Shown here one piece after another: positions 44,373 through 56,022 of a stretch of DNA of 64,000 nt (the first letter of the stretch is position 1; each line of letters begins with the position of its first letter). The stretch lies in assembly GCF_029227915.1 (NCBI RefSeq), contig NC_079881.1:5952001-6016000 (forward strand), given 5' to 3'. The stretch comes from Hydractinia symbiolongicarpus (Eukaryota > Cnidaria > Hydrozoa > Anthoathecata > Hydractiniidae). A program made the position numbers and the translations under genes. A model generated the notes under the pieces. That model was given only the letters and a program-made list of their open reading frames with translations, was not told the DNA's origin and made no database searches.

Positions 44373-46332
44373 TTGTTGGATATTTTTTTATCAAAAATTT
44401 GATATATACTTTGCTATAATGTGTTTCTAATCTAACAAATAAAAAATATAGAACATTTTGATTTGACTTATATATTATTTGTCTTTCTTTAAGACTTCCT
44501 ATGTTCTTATTTTTTTAAAAAGCAACAATAAAGTGATATGTTCGTGTACCTAAAATGTGAGAACGTGTATTGAGAAGCTCAAATAATATGAGAAAAAAAC
44601 TCTCTGTACTGAGATAATATGAGGTGACTAATATGAAGATACATACATGAACATGAGATGCAGTTGTAAAGTTGAGGGTTGTTGTTTGTTGACATAAAAG
44701 AGAAGACGTATGAGTTATCCTGTTAAATATTCCACAATCCAACTCAAACAATATCAACAACCACTAGATAAAAAGTTTAAAAAGGTGTGCGACTTATTGA
44801 AGCAAAATCCAATGTTTTTATTGATCAAGAAACTCACTGTATCATCCAATTTAAAATCATAACAAACAGCTTTAACTAAACTATGTATAAATATAAATCG
44901 TTTTTAGAGCTTTTAAATACTATTTATACTTTCCTTGACTGGATTTTTAACAATACTTTAGGATGCTTTTGTATCAATTAAAACATTTATTTTCATTTAA
45001 TGTTACTCGCCTAATGTCTTGCAGAAGCGAATAATCTTAAAACTACAAATCTTAACTACTGCACTACTCCTGCTAATTTTAGTCCATCCACCGAACTGTC
45101 AGACAGCTAAAGTCCATTGAGTAGAATATATGAATGTCCAATATAATAATCCACAGAAAAGTGATTTTCCCATCATGATCCTAAGTTTTCAAAACAATCC
45201 ATTTTACGTGCTATGTTAAACGCTCCACTTAATATTTGGACACATAACACATTCACAAACGATTCGCAGCATTTCAAATGCTGTGATTATAGACCATTGA
45301 AAGGGTAATTAATGTATCTATAGCAACAAAACCTTTGGGACTAACGTATTTGCATGGATTGTTAAACACATTTAAGATATAACTTAACAACTATCAAACG
45401 CATTTGTAGATATATTGTATTCTATTTTGTTGTCTTTGTATATACGCATATAAAAACATTAAAGAAATTCGATCTTAACTGGTTCAACACAAAAACATGA
45501 AATCTAATTCTAAATTGATGATCAGTGAATCAAAAAGGAAGGAAGCGAAGGTAATAAAGAAACATGATATGAAAATTTTGTCACTTAAAAAAGTTTTTGT
45601 CCCTTTCATCTGAAAAAGATTTTTACTCAAGAAACACTTATTCTCTTTGAGAATTTCTATTACTGGAAGCTGGAAGGCAAATACAAATCAGGTAAAATAA
45701 GGAGAAAAAAATACATATATTAACATAACAACAAGATGGGATATAATCATGTTATTGGTTTTAATAATTAAATTAACTTCCAACAAACTCGACATTTGTG
45801 AAAACGTGCGGCATAAACATGTTTTAAATGGTAATAAAACATTTACTCAGATATGTATAGTGTCAAAACATTGATTCAGTTTGACTTGAATACTTTAATA
45901 TCAGTCACAGTCTTGCAAGAAAAACAGGTAACATCGCTTTTCTATATTTGCAAGACCTATTTTAGAGAGACATTGTGTCTAATTAATTGTTATTTTCCAC
46001 TGTAGCTTTTTTAGGTTGATTATCACATTTTGGAAGTAAAAAGATATACCAATCTAGCCTGATACCACTACATTACACTGCTGTTCAAAAATTAGGTAGC
46101 GAAAATTTTTTGTAGCGTTACTTAGTACTGGGGGAGGGTATTTAAAAGCGGACCTACCCCCTTAATAATTTTTTCGCTTTATCCCCCCAAATGGCTTTCA
46201 CTGACTCACTTGGTGTTACGGAATTTGTGATTTTCCTGAAGGCGAAAGCAAACCCTAGACTAGCATTTTTGAATACGTTGTTTGTCCAAAAATGACAGGT
46301 TAAATAGTTCAGAAATTGAATTGATTTTGTTT

Positions 46333-46440
46333 ATTGTTTAGGTAAAAAATTGGGTTGCTATTTTTCATCAGAAGAAGGATGTGTTTGCGGTGCGTGTTAG
46401 TAAATATTCTTGTTATATCTCCACAGTTGTGCAACTATGA
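46333..46440 (+). pseudogene. Decayed first exon related to gene B
   Basis: The segment aligns by eye with 50378-50512: TTTAGGTAAAAA before the start, TGGGTTGCT against TGGGTTCCTGCT, the donor GCGGTGCGTGTT against GCGGTACGTGTT, and CAGTTGTGCAACTATGA against CAATTGTGCAAGTTATGA. The ATG is TTG here, the lysine cluster is missing (GCYFSSEEGCVC), and no Gly-rich second exon follows. The phase-1 donor is kept. Confidence 0.5.
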
Positions 46441-46719
46441 AGGTTTGCAGTCTAAGTAGAGCAAAGTTAGTTACTGAAGTTGAATTTTTGTTATTGTGAA
46501 ATTACATTTAGCTACGCCGGGTTAAGCCACAAGTAACTGTGTGGCCTGGCGTTAAACACAAGTTGGAGCGCTAAATAAGTGCTTCAAACTGTGCCTTACA
46601 TTCAAGTAGAGTGCTTTAGTAGAGATTTGTAGTATATATGTCGTAAATCGAGCAAAGCATAATATGTTTCAGGGGAAAGCATAATTTTCAAAATAAACTT
46701 GTACTACCTTATAGGTAAA

Positions 46720-47010
46720 AAAAAGTCGGCAAAAAGTGACTAAATTTTTGCTAGGTGACTAATATTTTTTACCGACTAAACTTTTTTGCAGACATTTTTT
46801 TCCGACCTAACTTTTTTTCCGACCATCTTTTTGCTGATTTTTCTTCCTTGTTGACAATTTTTATCAATTTTATGCAATTATTCTTTATTAGTGACTAATT
46901 TCTAAAAATTATTCAGCAAAAAGTGACTAAATTTTCTCCAGCTGACTAATATTTTTGCCGACTTTTTATTTTTGCGGCTAATTTTTTTTGCTGACTTCTT
47001 TTTACCGATA
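46720..47010. repeat. Low-complexity block of TTTTTxCCGACT / AAAAAGTGACTAA motifs
   Basis: GTGACTAA, CCGACTAA, CCGACCTAA and similar 8-9 base phrases, separated by T runs, recur about a dozen times. The block carries no coding frame. Confidence 0.6.
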
Positions 47011-48519
47011 AGATACACTTTAGCTGAAATAAAAACACAGTTTACAACGCTTTGTTACCCCCGTTACAGGCAAAACAATCGGTCAAGTTTATATGCGGTA
47101 CAAGTTTCCGTAAAAGTTTTAAAATTTGTCCTGACACCGGGCTGAGCGCTTAGTACAAGTAAACAGTATAGTACATGCATATAAGCGTAGTAAAACCCAT
47201 TTTAAAAAAGTTTATCGCAACTTCGGTTACATTCTGTCATTATACCGTCCAGCTGAGACAACTCAGCAATTATATATTGTAGAATTAGCTAGTTTGCAAA
47301 ATTCATTGTCAGCCTAAAAAAACACATTCTAGCTAGGTACAATCGTTGCCAAAAGTAGTTGAGACAAATACAAAAACTGATCACTAGTGGCAGAAAAGGC
47401 AATAAATACAGAATTGCGATTCTTCTTATCCCCCTCCTCCTTTAGACAATGTTGAAGAGTTATAGCAGCAAACTTCTGTCTTCAAAAAACCTGATTGCAA
47501 CATTGTCTGAGGGAGGGGGGGGGGGTGGAGGTAAAAGTGTGTGGATAATTGGAATTGGCAAAGATTGTAGCTACCTAACACTTGCCATAAGCTCCTCTTA
47601 GGCATAAGAAAGACTATTTGGATTTTTTTTGTAGCCAGTGTATGGCTACTTTCACGTTTTAGACAGAGGCAGCTAGCTAACAACAGCAAAATTTTACATA
47701 ACAGCACTTATATTTAATTTAAATTTTTATTGAATGGAAGTGAAAGAAAGTGTCCGGGGATGGTTGCTAGGCCTAAAGCTTCCTCTTATTGGGCCAGCAA
47801 CTTGAATACTTAAAAAAACCCACGTGTAACTAAACCTCCTTGGTGTAACACAAGATGTTGTATGTAACCTGAATTTGGAAGTTCGTCTGGTAATATTTTT
47901 CCAGACTATTTATGATATCATAGTCTGCTGCTTTTTATCAGTCGATGCCAAGTGAATGATATATAAATATATGTAACCACTTTTGACCGAAAACATTTCC
48001 CTAATATTTATTTCCTGGAATACATTAAAAGCGAATCTGAATCAGTTTGACTGTGGCAATATGAAATCTGCTATAACATGAAGCCATTTGATTATTTTAA
48101 TTAGTAAAAACCCATTAACTTTGTCATTTATTTATGACATGAAAACGTGCAGTATGTTGATATGTTTAAATAGTCATCAAACATTCACATTCAAATTCAT
48201 GTTATAAAAACATTGCTATGAGCTTGAGCTGAATCTTGCATTATTAATCACAAGCTTGAAAAAGCAGGTAAAATTTATTTAATTTACCACTGCGACGATA
48301 CGACATCAACATTATCTGCTCAGTTTTAAGCAAGAAAATAGCATGATGCCTTCAACAAATGTCTAAACGCTTCTTATACTTGAATAACTATAGTAGCTGA
48401 AACGATATGAATATAATATAAGACCACATTATTTTTTCGTAAATAGGCGATCATTTGCAAAGTTGGGACACGTAATTACTTCGATTTCACAAAGTTTTTT
48501 AATGTAAATTAAGAATCAT

Positions 48520-48790
48520 TTCAGCGATTTTTAGCAGAAAAATATACCAAATAACTTTTAGTTCTTTATCACAAATAAAGTCAATGGATTTTATACAAAC
48601 ATAGGTATCTCAAATAAATCTTCAGCTTATAAATCTTCAAAATCTAAAGCTTCAGCGATTTTTATCAGAGAAAAATATGCTAAATAACTTTTAGTTCTTT
48701 ATCACAAACTTTAAACAGCGCCATAATATGTTCTACAAATAAAGTCAACGGATTTTATACAAACATAGGTATCTCAAACAAATCTTAAGC
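48520..48790 (+). repeat. Tandem duplication of about 135 bp
   Basis: TCAGCGATTTTTAKCAGA, followed by ACTTTTAGTTCTTTATCACA and ATACAAACATAGGTATCTCA, appears twice. The second copy carries a 27-bp insertion after TTATCACAAA. Confidence 0.75.
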
Positions 48791-49867
48791 TTCTATTGAC
48801 GTATCAAAGTACTTTCTGACAAGAAAAACACGTTGCTGTTTATTTATAAGGCGATGGAACCAAATTTACGTAGTTACTTGAGAATTGAAATTTGGAAGCA
48901 ATAAGTTGAAACTTCCTGAGAATGTCCGCACTTTAAAGAGCATATGTAGCTTATCAGCACCCGGTGTTAAAATTTTAACGTAAAATTTCAATGTATTATG
49001 CTATGCACTATATGCTTCTGCAAGTATTTGTAGTAAACTTGAATGCTAAAAGAACGCATGGCCATCTTGCACTAATAATATTTCTAAATGTATATAATGT
49101 ACTATGTTTTAGCAGCTAGCTAGAATCTTGGACAAAATATAATGAATGAATCAAGACAGCTAATTTCGAGCTATGTAATCACATTGGTTGTTTGTATACT
49201 AGAACCGCGCTTTTTAAAGTTGTCAAAATTTGTATCGGAGTTAGGATATAGGTTATTTGGTTAAATCTACACTCTTGAAACATGCTAATTCTTGCTGGCT
49301 CAGTACGACAATTCTTGACATCATTAATAATTCCTAAGTGACAATTCTTCCTGAATTTCGCTAAACACCGCTATAAGTACTTATTTAACATATTTTCCGG
49401 TATATACATAATACGCATTATAAAATACCAAAAACACCGAATGATTCCTTTTGTTGTGTCAAATTCTAAGGATAATCCTATCACAAGTGTTTATACTTTC
49501 CCGAATATATGAATTTCGTAGAAATTTAGGGGTAGGTTCGATTAATGGCGAATATCTAAAGGAATATCTAAGGTTCTGAGAAGTATGGGACCTACAAATT
49601 GGGCATGCAGGTGTCTAATAGATAAAAATAAAAACTTCGTGTAATAACAATGTAACAGTGTAAAAATAATTTATTACAATTTTCGCATAACAGTCGGATA
49701 ACGTAAAACGAAATAAGGCAGTTTGATATTCGATTTTTTTATTAACGTTGTACGTCAAAAGCTCAAGTATTTTCTCTTCAGCCCTCATAGGAATAAAATA
49801 TTTTTCAGGTGAAATTTGAAATGCATGCCCTACTCTGCAATAACACTAGGAAAAGTTCTGTCACATT

Positions 49868-49945
49868 GCACGTCACAAGTCGCACATCACACGTCACACG
49901 TCGTACGTCGCACATCGTTCGTCGTACGTCGCACATCGTACGTCT
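49868..49945. repeat. Minisatellite of CACGTCRCACATCGTACGTCG type
   Basis: About eight short units mixing CACGTCACA, CGTCGTACG and CGCACATCG. It is notably GC- and CpG-rich against the AT-rich background, 450 bp before gene B. Confidence 0.75.
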
Positions 49946-50392
49946 AAATCAACTGATTTACCAGATGACGATTTAGATCGTTAGTCACGAAAGTGAATGC
50001 GACAGAGATGGCATCATACAGTTTTGACGACAGTAAGAATCAAAACACTTCGACAAATAACATACGTCAGCAAAATATTCTCAGAAAAAAGTTAAATATG
50101 TGCCTAGCGTTTACCTGTTTGCCCCCAGACCGAATATGCGATGCGTTTAGAGTAAATCCTATTTTTTTAAAACCTTGACTTTGACTGTAAATTTTACTAA
50201 GACAAGCATCAAATATTCTTAATTATTACCAAGGTCACTTTTGAAATGAAGTAGCGGCATTATAAAGCTTAATTTTTCTCCATTAGAAAGGACAAAGCAC
50301 TAAAGTTGTGGCCACAGTATTAATCCTTTCTTTTATGTTCTCATAAACAAGAGAGAGAAAAAATAAGTCATAATTTGTTTGTTTAGGTAAAA

Positions 50393-50863
50393 ATGGGTTC
50401 CTGCTTATCTAGTCCATCGTCACAAAAGAAAAAGAAAAAACATCATCGCGGTACGTGTTGTTACTGCTTCGGTAACTTTTGTATCTTTGCACAATTGTGC
50501 AAGTTATGATCCCCACTCTGTGATAGAAATACAGATATATGTAATAGACCACGGCAGAAAGTTTCTAACTTCATTTATACATTTTTTTCTACATAATTAT
50601 CTCTCTTTCGTTTTGTAGGTGGTGGTGGTGACGGTAGTACTAGCAGTTCACATGGTGGTGGTGATGGCGGTGATGTTGATGGTGATGAGGGAGTTGGCGG
50701 TGACGTAGGTGGTGTAGGTGGTGGGGACAGTGGAGGTGATGGTGGTGGAGACGGTGGAGGGGACGGCGGTGGAGACGGTGGAGGTGATGGTGGTGGAGAC
50801 GGTGGAGGTTGTGGTGGAGGTTGTGGTGGTGGGGGTTGTGGCGGAGGTTGTGGTGGCGACTAG
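50393..50863 (+). CDS. Predicted myristoylated/palmitoylated Gly/Asp/Cys-rich protein B
   Basis: Exons 50393-50450 and 50619-50863 join in phase 1 to give 100 aa. The N-terminus MGSCLSSPSSQKKKKKHHRG has Gly2 for myristoylation, Cys4 for palmitoylation and a lysine run, a standard dual-lipid membrane anchor. The second exon encodes HGGGDGGDVDGDEG and then a GGGD repeat (about ten units), changing to GGGC repeats and ending CGGGCGGD-stop. The acidic GGGD part might bind cations; the CGGG part resembles that of paralogue A. A TTTAG acceptor-like site ends six bases before the ATG, so transcripts probably carry a spliced 5' leader or exon. AATAAA is at 50971-50976, about 110 bp after the stop. 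No known family is recognised. Confidence 0.72.
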
Positions 50864-50989
50864 ATCAGCAAATGAGTATATAATGAAATGATTAGAAGAA
50901 ATTGTAAATTTTTTATCAAATTGGAAAAGTAAAGAGGTATACGATAACTTATCAGTCGTGCGTCCTTCCCAATAAATGTATTCCAACCA

Positions 50990-52105
50990 CATTCAGTTCA
51001 TAAATTTTTTCTTGATTTATTCCTGAAGCTTAAAAGTTTTTAAAACTAGAAAAAAATAAAAGCATTTTCCACGGAATGACAACTAGTATGTAAGGTAGTT
51101 GGTTATCGGACTCAAATATTAAGGACTAAATATTTCGGACTAAATATTTTCTGATAATAATATTTTTTCCCACATTTTTCACACAATTTTGTATCTGTTA
51201 CTTCAGATAAAATAAAGATTTTCCCGTTTTTGTTTGTTTTTTTGTTTGTTTGTTTGTTCGTATACTTGTTTGTTTTGCTTATTTGTTTTTCTTGAAAGTC
51301 TTTAGCCTAATAAAAAACCAATATGTCTCCACCTGATTCTGTTGCATAAGCTATAAACGACAAGCGTCAAGTATTTTTTTGCTCAAACATGCAAGCAATC
51401 ATTTACTTCCCACTAACGTTGTTAAGATTTCGTACGATATAAAAGACAGTTCTTAAGAAAGGGGCGATCATAAAACTACTTTGTTGCATCCACGTAATAG
51501 ATTCTATACGGGGGAGAGAAAAAAATAATAGATTTCTAAAACCTGACGCCCTGATGTCTCATAATTTTATATCTATATCTCTTGCTGGCAACAATTTTAT
51601 CAACGTTTCATGACTATATGGATGAAAATAAGTAGATTTCAAATAAGTAGACTGTCCTGTATAATATATAATTTTTGTTCACATTTTTGAATGAATTGAA
51701 TATATAAAACAATGAAACGCCGTTAACCATTTTTAACAGGTTGATTTCTCCACGGGTCTAGTAAATATAACAATAAACTATATACAGACGCTTTGCTTAA
51801 TTCTTAGCGATATCTGAATCATTGTCAATGCAAGTAGAAGTATAGATCATGATTGCCGTAATTTCAATCACATTGAAATTAAAGCGCACAGTAAAAAAAA
51901 ATTTACTTTTGTTTCCATAATTATACAATCGTACACACCTCACTCGTGTAAATAAACCATCGACTAAAAGCCAAAAAAAACCCAGTACGCACTACAAATA
52001 GCTGCAGGTCGTCAGGTTATGAAGGCAAAATATCTTATTATCAGCATTTAATAATTTCTTTTTCTCGAGATAAGACACCACATTATTTTACACCAAAGTA
52101 GCCAA
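50990..52105. other. Intergenic, no supported gene
   Basis: AT-rich, with a GTTTGTTT simple repeat near 51230-51290. A degenerate CCACGGGTCTAGT phrase near 51753 may be a remnant of a Helitron end. Confidence 0.4.
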
Positions 52106-53092
52106 TCACAACCGCGTATCTAAAAAATTATTGATGACAATTGGCTTCTTTACGTTACGATTTGCTTCTAAGAAACTTTCAAAAACTATATAATGATATG
52201 ATGTTTTTATGTTAGCATCGATCCATGGATACACAAGTGGTTTTATTGTTGGATAAACTCCAGCATATAAAGCAATCGTAATATGCAATATGACCTGCCT
52301 GTTGCTCACGTGGCAACAATATTGTTCCACCAGACCAAGCGTAAACAAGGGAGCAGTAAGTAGCAATAGAAGTAGACAGTTTGCATAGACCAATGTGCTA
52401 GTTATTTCGTTTAAATCTTTGTATGTACGTGAATCTTCTTTCCGTTTGGTCACACAAAACGATAAAGCGGTTAAGAATAACATTACAAACACTGGACCAA
52501 GGAAAAGTGAAACAGAATTAAACAGAAATATCCAGCTAGTTTCTGTATAACTTGTATTTACTAAAGTAACCATAAACGAGTACAAGATGACAGTAAGAAT
52601 CGTTCCAACCTTTGCTGATATTGTGTTATCACTTAGGCATGATATTATAAAATATGTATTCCATAGGTTAAACAGGACCATCGAGGCGACTGATAATGAA
52701 AAGAATGTACTTGAATGAAACAAAACAACGCTAAGTCCTGCGACAAGATTTGTGTCATCATTTTCGTTCCATGTCTGCAGTAATTTTGTTGTCAGTATGA
52801 TCCACGTCATGAATAAATCACTGAGTGACGATATGACAATCAAATAGGCTTGGCTGCAGCAACTTTTTGAACGAACACTAACAGCCAAAGACAGGAGTAT
52901 GTTACTAAATGTTGCTATCAAAAATATAATGGCTGTTGCGGTAACATCAAGTGATTTCCTGAAAGATGATGGCAGCTCATGAAGCGGTATTACAAGACAC
53001 CAGTATAAAAGGAAGAGAATTGCGAATACACCAAAACCAAATGACAGTATTCGTGTGCATGCCATTCTTAATATTGGCTGTATTAACTTCAA
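52106..53092 (-). CDS. Divergent seven-helix receptor-like protein
   Basis: A single exon of 328 codons. The first hydrophobic segment (about residues 14-36) precedes seven more, so it may be a signal anchor. TM1 contains ATFSNILLSLAV, with the class A Asn; TM2 contains SSLSDLFMTWIIL, with the conserved Asp; TM3 ends MVLFNLWNTYFI, with no DRY; TM6 is near LVYANCLLLLLLTAPLFTLG; and TM7 ends PTIKPLVYPWIDANIK, close to NPxxY. These match class A receptors, but the G-protein-contact DRY is lost, so signalling may be atypical. The start is uncertain (Met1 or Met10). It shows no close resemblance by eye to the receptor at 37956. Confidence 0.72.
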   Translation of the reverse strand: MKLIQPILRMACTRILSFGFGVFAILFLLYWCLVIPLHELPSSFRKSLDVTATAIIFLIATFSNILLSLAVSVRSKSCCSQAYLIVISSLSDLFMTWIILTTKLLQTWNENDDTNLVAGLSVVLFHSSTFFSLSVASMVLFNLWNTYFIISCLSDNTISAKVGTILTVILYSFMVTLVNTSYTETSWIFLFNSVSLFLGPVFVMLFLTALSFCVTKRKEDSRTYKDLNEITSTLVYANCLLLLLLTAPLFTLGLVEQYCCHVSNRQVILHITIALYAGVYPTIKPLVYPWIDANIKTSYHYIVFESFLEANRNVKKPIVINNFLDTRL

Positions 53093-53099
53093 TTGTTAA

Positions 53100-55248
53100 A
53101 TGTGTACTGTACACTTTTTAATTCGCTCAGCTATGTTTAGTATATTAAAACATTTATTTCCAAGGCCCAGTTAAAGTTCTTCATATCTTTAAGAACCATT
53201 CCTTTGATCTTGTTAAAAATATAAAAGTCTTCTTTTATCATCTAATTAAGGGTTAAAAACAAATGTGCTTATTAGATCTTTTAAAAGTCATAACCTGTTA
53301 AGTAGGTTTTACACGATCTAAATTTATGAAATACATTTTATACATATACAATCATGCAAATTTTCCTCCATTTATTCATTCGTTAAATTTCATTCATTCA
53401 TTCTTGCGATTTAGTACTCTAAATTCCAAATTCGTAGTTTATATAAGCGTAATTTCTCTTGAATGATACACTCTCTCTACATGATAATAAAAACAACAAA
53501 GACAAATTTGTCGATTTTGGGAAGGGGATTTGCTTAATCGTAAATGTTACACTCTAGGTTTATGCATAAGATTACCCTGCGAAAAACACAAAAACCGGTT
53601 GAATTTTGCTGTTGTTGCTAATGTTGCTATGTTATGTTATTTGGTTGACAAGCAAAGCGTTTGGTTAAAATTTTCTGTCATACGCAAGCAAAGTTATTCA
53701 CTGTGCTCTTACACGCACGAAGATCAAGTTTGGCTGCTTGGTCTGTCTCGGTTCTAAATCTATGTTTTAAAATAAATGCATTCATGAAAGCAAAGAAAAT
53801 CTCTCATCTTCTGTTTATGAATGAAAGTGTAACGCCAGTGTCAGATCACGTGGTTATGTACTTGTTATCGCATGGTACTGAATTTTAAATATATAACGTA
53901 GTTCGGGGCAAGACAGGTCACTTAACAAATAGAAAAATTTCAGAAAGACAATGAATGAAATGAAATTTTTTTGCAAAAAAAAAATATAGTACATATGCTA
54001 AAACCTGAAATAAAAATGACACAAAAAAATTAAAAATGGTACCAGTTTAATAGATTTTACTGCAAGTAGAATCTGACCCGTCTTGTCCGATCAGTGCAAG
54101 GTAAGATGAGTCACATCAAAAAAGGAAGTAATATAGAATATTCCGACAAAAAATGTCAACTAATTGTTGTAAAATTTGATCGTGTAAAAGCAGCCTTAGA
54201 AAAGTAAATCCAGTTAATTATAAAAACGTAACTCAAAGACATTGTCGTTTATGTTCCTTAGCTACATAATTAGGATGTCCATAGCTGATGACATTAACTT
54301 TGCAGAGAGAACAAAAAAATTGACGTCACAATCTTGTGCAATCTTAAATAGAAATTTATATTCATATTGTTTTCACAACGAGGCTAAAAATTGAGCTGAC
54401 ATATCGAATGATACTGACTTCTTCATAGTAACTCCCCTTGCCATAATAGCTACACTTGGAAAAAAGAACTCCGTTAGACATTTAAAACATTAGACATTAA
54501 ATAAGAATGACAAATGACGATTCTTCTTTCGAGAAAAAATGACGCTCTGAAATTATAGTGATTTGAATTCTTCATCATAATGAAACCTGTGATCCTCAAC
54601 TCAAAGTATTATAATATTAACACAGGAACTTACCAATCATAAAATGACATGAAGAAACGAAATGGTATAATAATTTTTTGCTTAAGCAAGCATTTTTTCT
54701 GCGACGTCATTGGAAGCTTGAAATTCACCCAAAATATCACTATATCTGCTTAAAATTCAATTACTTTTGTTACAGGACGAAGTATTCCATTCTATTTAGT
54801 GTTTTTGGTAGCTAAATAAAATTTTAACATGTTTTCTGGTTCTTACATAATTCCCATAAAAAGCCCAAATTTCCTAAAATTGATTTATGTGTAAAATCCA
54901 AAGAAATAGGAAGTTCGGGTTAATCACAAACAAATAAAGTTGTGTTATCAGTTTTAAGTTCTTAGCTCTAACATCAAAGACTTTGAGAGGAGGGAGCTAA
55001 ACACTTGGCGTGTAGGTGTCTAATAAATACATATAAAAACTCAGTAAATATCATACCAAAGAATAACAAAACGTTATTAAAACAATCGGTGGTGGGTGGG
55101 CAGATTCCCACTCCCTGGTGGGTTTAGGGTTTATGATGGCGTTCTTCCTTTATCGCCAAGCTCTATCACTGCACCTTCTGAAGCTTTTGTAAAAAAAAAG
55201 CATAAGTGGATAAAACAGCGAAAAATACAGAAACCGAAATTATAAAAA
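53100..55248. other. Intergenic, no supported gene
   Basis: Several short open frames (for example 53530-53757) lack any recognisable features. A remnant of the dispersed repeat family seen at 42550 is near 54950-55120. Confidence 0.4.
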
Positions 55249-55374
55249 CTAGTCGTTGGCCCATGGAAAAATCCACGGGTTTGTCTGTTCTTTTTATACT
55301 GCATTGCGTGATTCTCGTTACTTGCGGTACCATTTTGCGTGACATACAGACGCACACGGGTATTATAATAAAGA
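55249..55374 (-). mobile_element. Short Helitron-like element (tandem copy 1)
   Basis: On the minus strand it starts TCTTTATTATAATACCCGTG and ends with CCCGTGGATTTTTCCATGGG, a short spacer and CTAG. It directly abuts the next copy without any spacer. Confidence 0.65.
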
Positions 55375-55571
55375 CTAGTCGTTTACCCGTGGAAAAATCC
55401 ACGGGGTCGCCCGTCGCGTTCGCCACCTTTTAGATTTACCCGTCGCAACAAAGTGGACAAAAATATATCGCACTTGATATTCGTGCGTATTTTAAAAATT
55501 TCGTGTTTCCGTTACGGGACACCGCTTTTGCGGACACACAGACAGACAGACGACGGCTATTATTAAAGAGA
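55375..55571 (-). mobile_element. Short Helitron-like element (tandem copy 2)
   Basis: The best-preserved 197-bp member. On the minus strand it starts TCTCTTTAATAATAGCCGTC, contains CTGTCTGTCTGTGTGTCCGC, and ends with the hairpin CCGTGGATTTTTCCACGGG followed by CTAG. The host A lies before TC; on the other side CTAG is followed by the T that begins copy 1. Confidence 0.75.
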
Positions 55572-55842
55572 TTAGCAATAAAGCCTGATACTAACATAAA
55601 CAAACAAACAAATCCAAACTTTTAATTTTTTCAGTATTTATTTTTTTAAATCAATGTGGTTATATTCGCCACATGGTTTGATCCACAACGATTCTAGTCA
55701 TAATGCACTTGCAAGGGAAGCACCACAAATAACAAAGTTATTCAAATTAATCAGCTACAAATTTTTTACTATTATTTGATACCTCTCCTGAAATGGTTTT
55801 CTCATTTGCACAACTTATAGTGTTTTTTTTATACTTCCTTAA

Positions 55843-56022
55843 TCTCTTTAATAATAGCCGTATTTTGTCTGTGTGTCCGCGAAAGCCGCGTCTCGTAACG
55901 GAAACACGAAATTTTAAAAATGCGCGCCAATACCAAATTCGATATATTTTAGTCCACTTTGTTGCAACGATTAAATCTAAAGGACGGGCGAACCCGTGAA
56001 TTTTTCCACGGCTAACGACTAG
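55843..56022 (+). mobile_element. Short Helitron-like element (inverted copy)
   Basis: It starts TCTCTTTAATAATAGCCG and ends CCGTGAATTTTTCCACGGC, a short spacer and CTAG-T. It is in opposite orientation to the tandem pair 270 bp upstream. Comparison of the copies fixes both ends of the family. Confidence 0.75.

Larger units (their letters stand above)
44373..50392. other. Region between the two Gly/Cys-rich genes
   Basis: Six kilobases, mostly AT-rich, without a supported intact gene. It holds a decayed first exon like that of gene B (46333-46440), a CCGACT-rich low-complexity block (46720-47010), an inverted repeat near 47431-47530 (TAGACAATGTTG / CAACATTGTCT with C- and G-rich tails), a duplicated block (48520-48630 and 48650-48790), and a CGTCGCACATCG minisatellite (49868-49945). 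Confidence 0.55.

Noticed and set aside
47426-47707. 93-codon minus-strand frame with a PPPLPQ stretch
   Set aside because: It crosses an inverted repeat with a G-run; no splice or domain support.
49993-50178. 61-codon frame upstream of gene B
   Set aside because: No splice signal links it to gene B and no known features; left as unproven.
50648-50992. Thr/Ser-rich open frame on the minus strand
   Set aside because: Shadow of the Gly/Asp/Cys-rich exon of gene B.
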